Shown: piece after piece, positions 52,440-60,995 of the stretch | Numbering within the stretch: position 1 is the first letter of the stretch | Layout: the number at the start of each line of letters is the position of its first letter | Assembly (NCBI GenBank): GCA_024762335.1 | Contig: JANTHO010000005.1 | Span: forward strand, 1 to 64,000 | Reading direction: 5' to 3' | Length of the DNA stretch: 64,000 bases | Source: Acidimicrobiia bacterium | GTDB lineage: Bacteria > Actinomycetota > Acidimicrobiia > Spongiisociales > UBA5794 | The notes under the pieces: model-generated | The model's input: the letters and a program-made list of their open reading frames with translations, nothing else | What the model was told of the DNA's origin: nothing | Databases searched by the model: none | Position numbers and translations under genes: made by a program

Positions 52440-54731
52440 GTGGCCAGAGTCGATCTCCAGATCACCAGACGACAGTTTCTTGCAACGGGTCTCGCCGGCA
52501 CGGCGCTTGCCGGGACCGGCATGGGACCCGGACGCTCCAACCTCTCGATGCGCTACCCCGACCCCCCGTGGTTCGCGACCGGCGAGGTCGTCACGACCTA
52601 CAACTACTGCGACATGTGTCCGTGGAAGTGTGGCATTGCGGTGCAGAGCGTCGACGGCAAGGTCATCAAGATCGACGGCAACGCTCCCGATCCGAAGAGC
52701 CGTGGAAGGCTCTGCGGGCGAGGACAGGCCGGTGTGTCGTTCATGAACGACCCGGACCGTCTCCAGTCGCCGATGATCCGCACCGGAGAGCGCGGCGAAG
52801 GGAAGTTCCGGGAGGTTACGTGGGAAGAGGCGCTCGACTACACCGCGGAGAAACTCCTCGCAATCAAGGACCAGTACGGTCCCGAGTCGCTGGCGATCTT
52901 CGGCCATACGTCGGGCGATTTCTGGTTCACCGATTACTTCGCGCAGGCATGGGGCACGCCGAACGCGGCGAAACCTTCATCAGCCCTGTGTCTCAGTCCG
53001 AGGGATGAAGCATCGACGCTCACATTCGGGCACGCGGTCGGCGGACACGAGCCGATGGACTGGGAGGAGATGCAGTGCATCACACTAATCGGGAGCCACA
53101 TCGGTGAGGATGCGCGCAACACCGTCATGCAGGACTTCGTCGAGGCCCGGGCGCGTGGCGCACAAGTGATCGTTGTCGATCCCCGGTTCTCCACCGCCGC
53201 GGCCAAGGCCGACTACTGGCTGCCGATCAAGCCGGGAACGGACACGGCGCTGCTGCTGGCATGGATCAACGTGCTCATCACCGAGGAGCGCTACGACCGG
53301 GCCTACATCGATCAGTGGGCGACAGGGTTCGATGAACTGGCATCCCACATTCAAGAGTTCACACCCGAGTGGGCGGCCGGTATCACGGACCTGAGTGCCG
53401 ACCAGATCCGAACGACCATTCGCGTCATGGCGGATCGCTCACCGCAGGCGGTCATCATGCCGGGCCGTCACGTCACGTGGTACGGGAACGACACCCAGCG
53501 GATGCGGGCTGAGTACCTCGTCAACTCGCTCCTCGGCGTCTACGGACGGCACGGGGGCATGTACTTCAACAAGTCTCCGTTCCTCGACTCGTATCCGCAT
53601 CCCCCGTTCGCCGTGCACGGAAGCTCGGGCGGATGCTCCGCGGAACCGGGAGAGGAGAGCGACGTCCTGCCGCTCGGTCCTTCCGGCAAGGCCCGTGCGG
53701 ACGGTGCCCGGGAGGCCTTCCTGCGTGGACCGACGGCGATGCAGGAATTGATCGATCCCATGATCACCGACGATCCGTACCGGATCGCGGGTCTGATCGT
53801 CTACGGAACGAACCTCCTCAACTCGGTCCCGATGCCGAACCGTACGATCGAGGCACTCAAGAAGCTCGACTTTGTGCTGGCCGTCGATGTCCTGCCACAG
53901 GAGCACGTCGCGTGGGCGGACGTGGTCTTCCCCGAAGCGACGTACCTCGAGCGGTACGACCAGCTCTCGACCGTTCCACACAAGACGCCGTTCATCCAAC
54001 TGCGAGAGCCGGCCGTTCCTCCCATGTACGACACGATGCCCGGATGGATGATGGCGAGGGAACTCGGCCTGCGGGTCGGGCTCGACGCCTTCTTCAAGTG
54101 GGAGACGATCGAGGAGTACCTGAACACGCGGCTGCGATCCGTCGGCTCCAACCTCGAGAAGATGCACGAGGCCGGCGGTGTGATCATCCAGGAAGGCAAG
54201 CCGTACCTCGAGGACTTCGAAGCCGACGGAGGCACGCCGTTCCACACGCCGTCCGGGAAGATCGAACTGTCGGTGGCAGAACTGGCAGAAGCCGGACTCG
54301 ATTCGATCCCCGTTTACGAGCCGACGGAGGAGCCGCCGGACGGGTACTACCGGTTGTTGTACGGCAGGGCGCCCGTCCACACGTTCGCCAAGACGCAGAA
54401 CACCCCGGACCTGAGCGCGGTCTACCCGGAGAATGAACTGTGGATCAACGAGGACGAAGCCGTCGCCCTCGGGTACGCCAACGGTGATCGTGTGTGGCTC
54501 GAGAATGAAGCGGGAGATCGAACCGGGCCGATCGCCGTCAAGGCAACGCAGCGGATCCGGAAGGATGCGGTCTTCATGGTGCACGGGTTCGGCCAGCAAT
54601 CCTCCGGGCTCACGAATGCGAACGGCAAGGGGGCGAGTGACACGAAACTCATGAGCCGCTACAAGCTCGATCCGATCAGCGGGGGAGCCGGTCTCCGTGT
54701 CAACTTCGTTCGATTGACGGAGGGAGGCTGA
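52440..54731 (+). CDS. Molybdopterin oxidoreductase catalytic subunit, thiosulfate/polysulfide reductase-like
   Basis: This 763-residue DMSO-reductase-family protein has a Tat signal (ITRRQFLATGLAGTALAG). The [4Fe-4S] motif uses Cys57, 60, 64 and 92 (YCDMCPWKCG ... GRLCGRG). The molybdenum ligand is probably Cys184 (SSALCLSP). Formate dehydrogenase is unlikely because no Cys/Sec-His pair follows; PhsA/PsrA-type enzymes fit better. The C-terminal bis-MGD domain contains YRLLYGRAPVHTFAKTQN. The start GTG follows AGGGAG by 8 bases. It heads an operon with Fe-S and cytochrome b subunits and a rhodanese lipoprotein. Confidence 0.85.
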   Translation: MARVDLQITRRQFLATGLAGTALAGTGMGPGRSNLSMRYPDPPWFATGEVVTTYNYCDMCPWKCGIAVQSVDGKVIKIDGNAPDPKSRGRLCGRGQAGVSFMNDPDRLQSPMIRTGERGEGKFREVTWEEALDYTAEKLLAIKDQYGPESLAIFGHTSGDFWFTDYFAQAWGTPNAAKPSSALCLSPRDEASTLTFGHAVGGHEPMDWEEMQCITLIGSHIGEDARNTVMQDFVEARARGAQVIVVDPRFSTAAAKADYWLPIKPGTDTALLLAWINVLITEERYDRAYIDQWATGFDELASHIQEFTPEWAAGITDLSADQIRTTIRVMADRSPQAVIMPGRHVTWYGNDTQRMRAEYLVNSLLGVYGRHGGMYFNKSPFLDSYPHPPFAVHGSSGGCSAEPGEESDVLPLGPSGKARADGAREAFLRGPTAMQELIDPMITDDPYRIAGLIVYGTNLLNSVPMPNRTIEALKKLDFVLAVDVLPQEHVAWADVVFPEATYLERYDQLSTVPHKTPFIQLREPAVPPMYDTMPGWMMARELGLRVGLDAFFKWETIEEYLNTRLRSVGSNLEKMHEAGGVIIQEGKPYLEDFEADGGTPFHTPSGKIELSVAELAEAGLDSIPVYEPTEEPPDGYYRLLYGRAPVHTFAKTQNTPDLSAVYPENELWINEDEAVALGYANGDRVWLENEAGDRTGPIAVKATQRIRKDAVFMVHGFGQQSSGLTNANGKGASDTKLMSRYKLDPISGGAGLRVNFVRLTEGG

Positions 54732-54732
54732 C

Positions 54733-55515
54733 ATGGCATCTGCATTCCTGCTCGACATGACCCGCTGCATCGGCTGTGAAGCCTGCGTCCTGGCATGCAA
54801 GGCCGGGAATGAGCTTCCCGTCGAGATGCAGTACATCGAACTCATCGAACGCACTTCCGGCACGTTCCCGAACCTCGTGGGAGGCTTCGAGAACCACCGG
54901 TGCTACCACTGCACCGATGCCGCATGCGTGGCGGTCTGCCCGACCGGCGCCTTGTTCAAGGAAGACGGTCTTACCAGACTGGATCGGGATGCATGCAGCG
55001 GCTGCGGCTACTGCGTCCAGGCCTGTCCCTACGGGGTCCCGAAGATGGTGGGCGGCCGATCCAGCAAGTGCGATGCCTGTGCATCGAACGTCGGGGCGGG
55101 CGGGTCACCCTGGTGCGTGACCACCTGTCCGGCGCAGGCCCTCCAGTTCGGAGACCGCGAGAAGATCCTTGCTGAAGCCAAGTCGCGAGTGGCGGCGCTG
55201 AAGGACCGGTACCCGAAGGTGCAGGTATACGGAGAGACGCAGGCCGGTGGCTTGGGCCTCGTCCTGGTCCTCCCGGACGATCCGGAGACCCTCGATATCC
55301 CGGCAGATCCGCCGCTCGTTCCCGTCACCGTCGATGTGTGGAAGCACATCGTCCAGCCGGTTTCGATGGGGGCTACCGCTCTCGCCGCCGTCGGCGCCGG
55401 CGTTCTCGGTGTCATCGCCAGACGAAATCACCTTGCCGAACTCAAGGAGCTCGAGGAGCAGGAGAAGGCAGGCGTTGCCGCAGGTGGGTCTGAGAGCACG
55501 GAGGAAGAACGATGA
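54733..55515 (+). CDS. Four-cluster Fe-S electron-transfer subunit with C-terminal membrane helix
   Basis: This 260-residue subunit has four ferredoxin motifs: CIGCEACVLACK, CYHCTDAACVAVCP, CSGCGYCVQACPYGVP and CDACA...WCVTTCP. The arrangement is that of PsrB/FdnH-type proteins. One C-terminal helix (VSMGATALAAVGAGVLGVIA) anchors it, as in formate dehydrogenase beta subunits. The third motif lacks no cysteine. It begins 1 bp after the catalytic subunit stop and overlaps the cytochrome subunit by 4 bp. With no Tat signal of its own, it is probably exported together with the catalytic subunit. Confidence 0.92.
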   Translation: MASAFLLDMTRCIGCEACVLACKAGNELPVEMQYIELIERTSGTFPNLVGGFENHRCYHCTDAACVAVCPTGALFKEDGLTRLDRDACSGCGYCVQACPYGVPKMVGGRSSKCDACASNVGAGGSPWCVTTCPAQALQFGDREKILAEAKSRVAALKDRYPKVQVYGETQAGGLGLVLVLPDDPETLDIPADPPLVPVTVDVWKHIVQPVSMGATALAAVGAGVLGVIARRNHLAELKELEEQEKAGVAAGGSESTEEER

Positions 55516-56168
55516 GCGGCCATGACCACGAAGGGGAGATCCTTCGCTACCGGACCCGTCAACGGATCGTCCATGCGGTCATGGCGAGTTCGTTCCTGAT
55601 CCTGCTCATCACCGGGCTTGCCCTCGTCTGGGGTCCGCTGGCGTTCATCGCCGCAGGGGGATGGTCCCGGTATCTGCACCGGATCGCCGCCGTCGGGTTC
55701 ATCTCGGTGCCGTTCCTCTACATCCTGCTCGACCGTGCGGGTGCCAGGGAAGTGCTCGTGGAGTCCTTCCAGTACGACCACGACGACGTCGTGTGGTTCA
55801 AGAAGATGTACCGCTACGCGCTCGGACGTACGTCCGACATGCCGCCGCAGGGACGATTGAACGCCGGGCAGAAGCTGCACCACTCGGCAGTGATCATCTT
55901 CTCGGCCGTCATCGTGGCCACGGGGATCGTCCTGTGGGGATTCAAGTCGAGCCTGAGCCCGACGATGCTCGCATGGACCGCGATGATCCACGATCTTTCG
56001 ATGCTCGCGCTCACGCTGCTCCTCGTCGGACACGTCTTCTTCACATACGTCTACAAGGCCTGGTCCTCGATGGCCACCGGTTACGTCCCGGAGGACGAGA
56101 TGAAGCTCGAACACGGCAAGTGGGTCGAGGAGCTCGAGCACCAGGTTGCCACGGGTTCAGAGTCGTGA
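55512..56168 (+). CDS. Cytochrome b subunit (formate dehydrogenase gamma-like)
   Basis: This 218-residue membrane protein has four helices and haem-ligand histidines in the expected places: RIVHAVMASSFLILLITGLA (helix 1), WSRYLHRIAAVGF (helix 2), KLHHSAVIIFSAVIVATG (helix 3) and LLVGHVFFTYVYKAW (helix 4). This is the FdnI/cytochrome b561-like group that exchanges electrons with quinone. The GQKLHH motif is typical of formate-dehydrogenase gamma subunits, but the partner catalytic subunit is not an obvious FDH. It ends the three-subunit complex. Confidence 0.9.
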   Translation: MSGHDHEGEILRYRTRQRIVHAVMASSFLILLITGLALVWGPLAFIAAGGWSRYLHRIAAVGFISVPFLYILLDRAGAREVLVESFQYDHDDVVWFKKMYRYALGRTSDMPPQGRLNAGQKLHHSAVIIFSAVIVATGIVLWGFKSSLSPTMLAWTAMIHDLSMLALTLLLVGHVFFTYVYKAWSSMATGYVPEDEMKLEHGKWVEELEHQVATGSES

Positions 56169-56241
56169 GTAACCGCGGCAGCAAATGTTGAAAGGGAACC
56201 GGAGAGGGGTCGCGAGACTCCCATACAGAGAAAGGGAAACC

Positions 56242-57147
56242 ATGAGAAGGATGCATCGAGCATCACTCCTGATTGGGCTCATGCTCGTGCTGGCGATGAT
56301 TTCGGCGGCATGCAGTTCGAGCAGCGAAGAGACAACGACGACGGCGGCGCCGACAACGACGGTCGCCACAACGACGACGATGGCGTTCGATCTGACGGCG
56401 TCCGTCGACGAATACCTGAAGGCGCTGCCGGACGGCTACTACGCCATCGGTGATGTCCAGGTGTTCAAGGACGGCGTCGCTGCGAGCAGTGCTCTCGTGA
56501 TCGATGTTCGTGAAACGAGCGAGTACGAAGAGGGCCATATTCCGGGAGCGGTGAACATTCCGATTCGGACACTCGCACAGAATCTGGACAAGATCCCGAC
56601 CGACAGCCAGGTCTACGTCTATTGCGCCTCCGGGTTCAGGGCGGCACAGTCCCTGGCCTCGCTCGGCATGCTCGGCTACGACAACGTTCTGTCCTACAAG
56701 CCGGGTTGGGCCGGATGGACCGACGCTGGTGAAGAGGTCAGCACCGAGGCCGCAGAAGCACCGGTCGTCGGTGCGCCGGACATCGAGCCGGCGCTGCTTG
56801 CAGCGGTCGACGGCTATCTGTCGAGCATCCCCGACGGTTTCTACTCGGCGGGCAAGGCCGACGGCGTTCTCGAAGCCGCCGCGGCAGGGACGGCCCTGGT
56901 CGATGTGCGGACGGCCGGAGAGTACGAGAAGGGACACGTTGACGGCGCTCAGAACATCGACATCCACAATCTCGCGATGGACTTCGATGCGATTCCGACC
57001 GGTTCGAACGTGATCAACTACTGCGGATCCGGTCATCGAGCCGGCATGTCGGTTGCGGTGGTGCACGTGCTCGGCGCGGACAACGTCAAGGCCTACGGCG
57101 GGAGCTACCAGTCGCTGGTTGATGCCGGCGCACCGGTCGCACCGTAG
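56242..57147 (+). CDS. Lipoprotein with two rhodanese domains
   Basis: This 301-residue lipoprotein has a signal ending SAAC (Cys24), a Thr-rich linker to about residue 47, then two homologous units of ~125 residues. Each has a leading VDEYLKALPDGYYAI/VDGYLSSIPDGFYSA helix and a rhodanese domain. The sulfur-carrying cysteines are Cys128 (VYCASGFRA) and Cys261 (NYCGSGHRAG), both present, so both domains look active. The start ATG 56242 has GAAAGGGA upstream. Its place after the molybdoenzyme complex suggests periplasmic handling of sulfane sulfur produced or used by it. Confidence 0.88.
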   Translation: MRRMHRASLLIGLMLVLAMISAACSSSSEETTTTAAPTTTVATTTTMAFDLTASVDEYLKALPDGYYAIGDVQVFKDGVAASSALVIDVRETSEYEEGHIPGAVNIPIRTLAQNLDKIPTDSQVYVYCASGFRAAQSLASLGMLGYDNVLSYKPGWAGWTDAGEEVSTEAAEAPVVGAPDIEPALLAAVDGYLSSIPDGFYSAGKADGVLEAAAAGTALVDVRTAGEYEKGHVDGAQNIDIHNLAMDFDAIPTGSNVINYCGSGHRAGMSVAVVHVLGADNVKAYGGSYQSLVDAGAPVAP

Positions 57148-57177
57148 GGAAGACAACAAGCATCCGAACCTACAGAT

Positions 57178-57207
57178 CGGAGGGGAGCGGAGCGCCGCTC
57201 CCCTCCG
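57178..57207. terminator. Bidirectional terminator after the molybdoenzyme operon
   Basis: A perfect 13-bp stem (57178-57190 with 57195-57207, loop 4) lies 30 bp after the rhodanese gene and 12 bp from the stop of the convergent alkyltransferase gene. No T tract is present. Confidence 0.7.
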
Positions 57208-57219
57208 GCGCGTCCGGGA

Positions 57220-57996
57220 TCAGGCTGCGGCCGGGCGACAGACCTTGCAGGGGCGGAACCCGGCCGTTTCGGCGTCGGCTTCGGATCGGAATTCGACGCG
57301 ATGCGCATCGCTGATGCCCCGTGCGTGACGGCACGTCGGATAGCAGTAGATGCCGGTCGTATCGCTTCCGATGAGCCGGATGCCGCGTCCCGCCAGGGCC
57401 TCGATCTCATCCGGGTCGATGCCCTCTCGTTGGAGCAGGGACCGCTTCATCGGAGACCCGTACGCATAGTTGCCGATCTTGCCGTCGGTTCGGACGACAC
57501 GGTGGCAAGGGATCAGGACCGGCACCGGATTCCGTCCCAGGGCGGTGCCGACGGCGCGCACCGCACCGGGATTGCCGATCTCTCTGGCGATCCATCCGTA
57601 GGGGCGGATCTCCCCCGGCGGAATCTCCGCACATTTTTCTAGCACCTTGCGTTGGAACTCTCCGATCGAAGACAGGTCGATCGGGAGACGGCCGAGGCGT
57701 CCCGTGTGGAGCGTCTGCTCGAGGTGCTTCTCCAAACGTGCGGGCGGTGTGTCCGTGGGGATCGCCGTTCGCGGGTGTCGACGCTCGAAGTCGCCGGCTT
57801 CCCCAACCGCGTCCACGGGGACGAAGGCGGTCACGCCCCGGCCGTTCCATGCGACGTATGCGGGGCCGGTGGGTCCTTCGACAACGGCGTACTCGTCGAC
57901 GAAGTCGGTCCTTCGGAGCACATCGTCGAGAACGGTTTTCGGTGCCGAGCGCCGGAGCGAGGCGAGGTTCTCTGTCAGGTCATCGGGTCGACTCAT
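57220..57996 (-). CDS. O6-alkylguanine-DNA alkyltransferase with C-terminal Ada-type zinc domain
   Basis: This 258-residue DNA-repair protein has an alkyltransferase domain (about residues 105-195) with the acceptor Cys164 in VLIPCHRVVRTDGKIG. Residues 205-255 form an Ada metal-binding domain with Cys218, Cys222, Cys250 and Cys253 (GIYCYPTC ... FRPCKVC). The spacing is near-identical to E. coli Ada Cys38/42/69/72, where Cys38 accepts methyl groups from phosphotriesters. In Ada this domain is N-terminal, followed by AraC and alkyltransferase; here the order is reversed and AraC is absent. It overlaps an ECF sigma gene by 4 bp. Confidence 0.88.
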   Translation of the reverse strand: MSRPDDLTENLASLRRSAPKTVLDDVLRRTDFVDEYAVVEGPTGPAYVAWNGRGVTAFVPVDAVGEAGDFERRHPRTAIPTDTPPARLEKHLEQTLHTGRLGRLPIDLSSIGEFQRKVLEKCAEIPPGEIRPYGWIAREIGNPGAVRAVGTALGRNPVPVLIPCHRVVRTDGKIGNYAYGSPMKRSLLQREGIDPDEIEALAGRGIRLIGSDTTGIYCYPTCRHARGISDAHRVEFRSEADAETAGFRPCKVCRPAAA

Positions 57997-58544
57997 TGTT
58001 CCTCCTCTGCGATGATCGTGCGAAGTCGTGCGAGGCCGCGCCGCACGTCCGAGCGACTGGTGCTCTGAGATCGTCCGGTCGCTTGCGAGATCTCTTCATA
58101 GGTCAGGCCGACGACATGGTGGAGCACGACCGCCGTTCGCTGCGGTCCCGAGAGGAAGGCGAGTCTGACGCGCCACATGGCGAGATCCGCGTTGGCAGTT
58201 GCCTCGGTCGCCGTGTCGATGGAACGGTCGCGGTGCTCATCGACCGGCGGATCCTCCGGGTGCCTGGCCCGTGATCGGAGCAGGTTCCTGCACCGGTTCA
58301 GCGCGATGGTCCAGAGCCACGGCCGGAGTTGGAGATCTCGGATGCGTTCCGGGTCGTACGTGCCGAGTGCCCGGTAGGCACGGACGAAGGTGTCCTGCGT
58401 CACGTCCTCGGCGTCGGAGCGATTGCGAGTGAACTGGAGCGCGCCGGAGTAGATGCCGTCCTGGAAGGAACGGACCAGATCGGGAAACGCCCCGTCCCGG
58501 TTGCTTGCGAGCCGCTCGGTCAATGTATCGAGTGTCATGGTCAT
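57993..58544 (-). CDS. ECF-type RNA polymerase sigma factor
   Basis: This 183-residue sigma factor has region 2 (YSGALQFTRNRSDAEDVTQD and TFVRAYRALGTYD, -10 recognition) and region 4 (LAFLSGPQRTAVVLHHVVGL and TYEEISQATGRSQSTSRSDV, helix-turn-helix). There is no extra C-terminal domain. The start is ATG 58544 (or 58538). No anti-sigma gene is adjacent; instead its stop overlaps the alkyltransferase start by 4 bp. The coupling suggests that the sigma factor controls, or is controlled with, alkylation repair. Confidence 0.88.
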   Translation of the reverse strand: MTMTLDTLTERLASNRDGAFPDLVRSFQDGIYSGALQFTRNRSDAEDVTQDTFVRAYRALGTYDPERIRDLQLRPWLWTIALNRCRNLLRSRARHPEDPPVDEHRDRSIDTATEATANADLAMWRVRLAFLSGPQRTAVVLHHVVGLTYEEISQATGRSQSTSRSDVRRGLARLRTIIAEEEQ

Positions 58545-58714
58545 CTCACTGGAAGAACCCCGGACGTGTGTCCTGCGTTGCAGCACCTGAGGTTCGCAGA
58601 TCGATCTCGGAGTCGACGGCGTTCGTCGAGGCGCTGTCGTCCGCACGAGCGTAGACGGTTCGGGTGGGTCGCGGCGATGGATCCCACCGACCCCGACGGC
58701 GCTACCTTTCCCCC

Positions 58715-59605
58715 ATGGATCGTTCGACACGCAGCGGGATCGGCTTTGCTCTCCTCGCCGCCCTCTTCTGGGGCGTGAGTGGAGCAGTGGCGGCCGATGC
58801 GTTCGCCGCGGTGACTCCCGCACAGGTTGCCGAAGTCCGTGCCTTCGTTACGACGCTGTTCTTCATTCCGTTCGCGTGGCGCCGCGGCGTGCTCTCTCCG
58901 CGCGGAGGCCTCGTCTGGTTCGCGGCGTTCGGAGCGAACCTGGCCCTTGTCAACGTGACCTTCTACTGGGCGATCGACCGGCTCGGCGTCGGTCCCGGTG
59001 CGACCATTCAGTTCCTGGCGCCGATCTTCATTCTCATATGGATGGTCGTCGTCGAGCGCCGGAGTGTCGCGCCCGTCGTCTGGGGGGCGGCCGTCGTGGC
59101 CGTCACCGGCGTTGCCCTCATCACCCAAGCCTGGCAACTCGAAGGCGGAGACTGGATCGGCGTCATGTGGGGCCTGATCTCGGCGGTGGCGTTCGCCTCC
59201 TATCTGGTCTTCGGCGAGCACCTCGGGCGCCGATACCCGTCGATGACGATCGTCACGTGGGGTTTCATCTTCGCCTCGGTGATCTGGCTCGTGTTCCAGC
59301 CGTTGTGGGTGTTCCCGACGGATCTCGCGGGAATCGTCTGGTTCGAACTCGTGTGGGTCGGCATCATGGGGACGGCACTGCCTTTCCTGTTCGAAGTGTC
59401 GGCGTTGCGGCGGGCATCGTCTGGGATCGTCGGCGTGATCGCAACGACAGAGCCCGTGTTCGCTGCGGCGGTCGCATGGGTCTGGCTCGGTCAGAACCTG
59501 AGCGGCGTTCAGATTCTCGGAGGTGCCATGGTGCTCGGCGCGGCTGCGTCGATCCAGCGGTGGGGTGCCTCGGACGTCGAGATTCCGCTCGAGCCGGCTC
59601 GCTAG
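58715..59605 (+). CDS. EamA/DMT family transporter
   Basis: This 296-residue protein has ten membrane helices in two EamA repeats: the first about residues 5-135 (GFALLAALFWGVSGAVAADA; LGVGPGATIQFLAPIFI) and the second about 145-285 (GVMWGLISAVAFASYLVFGE; SSGIVGVIATTEPVFAAAVA). The family exports small metabolites such as amino acids; substrate is not predictable. The ATG at 58715 is the first Met of the conserved region. It is divergent from the sigma factor gene. Confidence 0.9.
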   Translation: MDRSTRSGIGFALLAALFWGVSGAVAADAFAAVTPAQVAEVRAFVTTLFFIPFAWRRGVLSPRGGLVWFAAFGANLALVNVTFYWAIDRLGVGPGATIQFLAPIFILIWMVVVERRSVAPVVWGAAVVAVTGVALITQAWQLEGGDWIGVMWGLISAVAFASYLVFGEHLGRRYPSMTIVTWGFIFASVIWLVFQPLWVFPTDLAGIVWFELVWVGIMGTALPFLFEVSALRRASSGIVGVIATTEPVFAAAVAWVWLGQNLSGVQILGGAMVLGAAASIQRWGASDVEIPLEPAR

Positions 59606-59633
59606 GCGGTCTGTCGCTGGTACCGTGACCCGC

Positions 59634-60080
59634 ATGAGACTCTTCAAACGCGTCGCACTCGGTGTCTTCCTGCTGAACGTTCTGCTCGTCGTGGCCGCGC
59701 AAGTGGCCAAGCGGATCCTCCCGTCGTACGGAGACGAGAGTTCCGATGTGTTCGCAGCCGTGGCAGCGATGGACGGCGCCGAGGTGACCAACCACTCGGA
59801 CTCGTTCCGGGCGGGTTCGGGCACCGCTGTGATGGGCGGGATCGCCATCGACCTCACCCATGCGACGATCGCGCATTCGGCGACCCTCGAGCTGACGGCG
59901 ATTGCAGGCGGAATCGACGTCGTCGTGCCGCCGACGTGGCGGGTCGAAATGACGGTCTCGGCATTCGCAGGGGGAGCGGAGAACGCAACGAATCCCGACG
60001 CCGTCGGTGACGATGCGCCCCTCCTCGTGATCGACGCCCGTACCTACTTCGGAGGAGTCAGCATCCGCACCGCGTCCTGA
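59634..60080 (+). CDS. LiaF-like membrane-anchored protein
   Basis: This 148-residue protein has one N-terminal membrane helix (VALGVFLLNVLLVVAAQVA) and a beta-helical domain with the LiaF/DUF1707-associated pattern. That pattern comprises SGTAVMGGIAIDLTHATI, LTAIAGGIDVVVPPTWRVEM and DARTYFGGVSIRT. Such domains occur in cell-envelope stress sensors. It follows the EamA gene by 28 bp and may be co-transcribed. Confidence 0.7.
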   Translation: MRLFKRVALGVFLLNVLLVVAAQVAKRILPSYGDESSDVFAAVAAMDGAEVTNHSDSFRAGSGTAVMGGIAIDLTHATIAHSATLELTAIAGGIDVVVPPTWRVEMTVSAFAGGAENATNPDAVGDDAPLLVIDARTYFGGVSIRTAS

Positions 60081-60085
60081 GCGGA

Positions 60086-60931
60086 TTACGGTTCGGAGGA
60101 TTCGATCGACGCCTGGACGATCCGGGCGAACGCGAGAACACTCTCGGACCGATTCGGGTATTCGAGTGCACGTGAGAGAGCTTCGATCGCTCCGCTTCGA
60201 TCCCCCGAGTCTCGAAGGGCGATTGCGCGATACACGAGTGTCATCGCGGTGACATCGTCGTCGTTGAGAACACGCTCCGTCAAGGCGATCGCTTCCTCGA
60301 AGCGTCCCGAAGCGCAAAGCAGTTCGACCTGTGAGAGGACCACGTGTGTGGTGCGGTCGACGAGGTCGAGCATCGCGATCGCCGATCCGAAGTCACCGTT
60401 CTCCTGAGCGAGTTCCGCGACGGTGAGGGCGATGGCGGTCCTCATGATCGGAAGGGCGACGGCTACACCGGGAGCGATCGGGACGACGATCCCAGCATCG
60501 GGGAGGTAGGTCCTGATGAACGTGTCCTCTCTGGGCTCGAAGCCGCCGACGACCGTCCGACCGAGGAGCTCGGCAGCGTAGGTGCGTCGACTCTCGAGCG
60601 AGAGCAGGCCGGCGAGGACGTCGGCCGTGTTGCGGTACTGGGGGTGCCGGCCACCGGCGAGGTCGATCGCATGAGGATCACCCGTAACGACTGCAGCGTG
60701 CAGCGCCTTCTCTCCGGCCCGTGCGAACCATCCGGGGCTCTTGCGGGCGGCCAGTTCGGCGTACTCGTCGGGACCCGGGAAGTCCCACTTCGTGTCTGTC
60801 CACTCGCGGCTTTGCCGACCGCCGAGACGGAATCCGAACTCGTTGTTGAGCGGGTCGTACCACCAGTCACCGTCGCTGTAGACCAGCGCGTTCCATCGGC
60901 GTCGTGAGCCATACCCGAACGACCAGGACAT
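60086..60931 (-). CDS. Hypothetical protein with TPR-like C-terminus
   Basis: This 281-residue protein has a Trp/Tyr-rich N-terminus (WWYDPLNNEFGFRLGGRQSREW) that I do not recognise. A helical region (about residues 165-275) resembles tetratricopeptide repeats (GRFEEAIALTERVLNDDD, GDRSGAIEALSRALEYPN). No signal peptide or membrane segment is clear. It is convergent with the LiaF-like gene, with 5 bp between stops. Confidence 0.65.
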   Translation of the reverse strand: MSWSFGYGSRRRWNALVYSDGDWWYDPLNNEFGFRLGGRQSREWTDTKWDFPGPDEYAELAARKSPGWFARAGEKALHAAVVTGDPHAIDLAGGRHPQYRNTADVLAGLLSLESRRTYAAELLGRTVVGGFEPREDTFIRTYLPDAGIVVPIAPGVAVALPIMRTAIALTVAELAQENGDFGSAIAMLDLVDRTTHVVLSQVELLCASGRFEEAIALTERVLNDDDVTAMTLVYRAIALRDSGDRSGAIEALSRALEYPNRSESVLAFARIVQASIESSEP

Positions 60932-60995
60932 GGAGCCTCTTCCACAGTGTGCGTTCGGCTCACCCTATCGCACGATCCGGCGGTACCCTCGCGCC

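Noticed and set aside
52440-54731. Formate dehydrogenase as identity of the molybdoenzyme
   Set aside because: The accessory subunits suggest it, but the catalytic subunit lacks a Cys/Sec followed by His at the Mo-ligand position.
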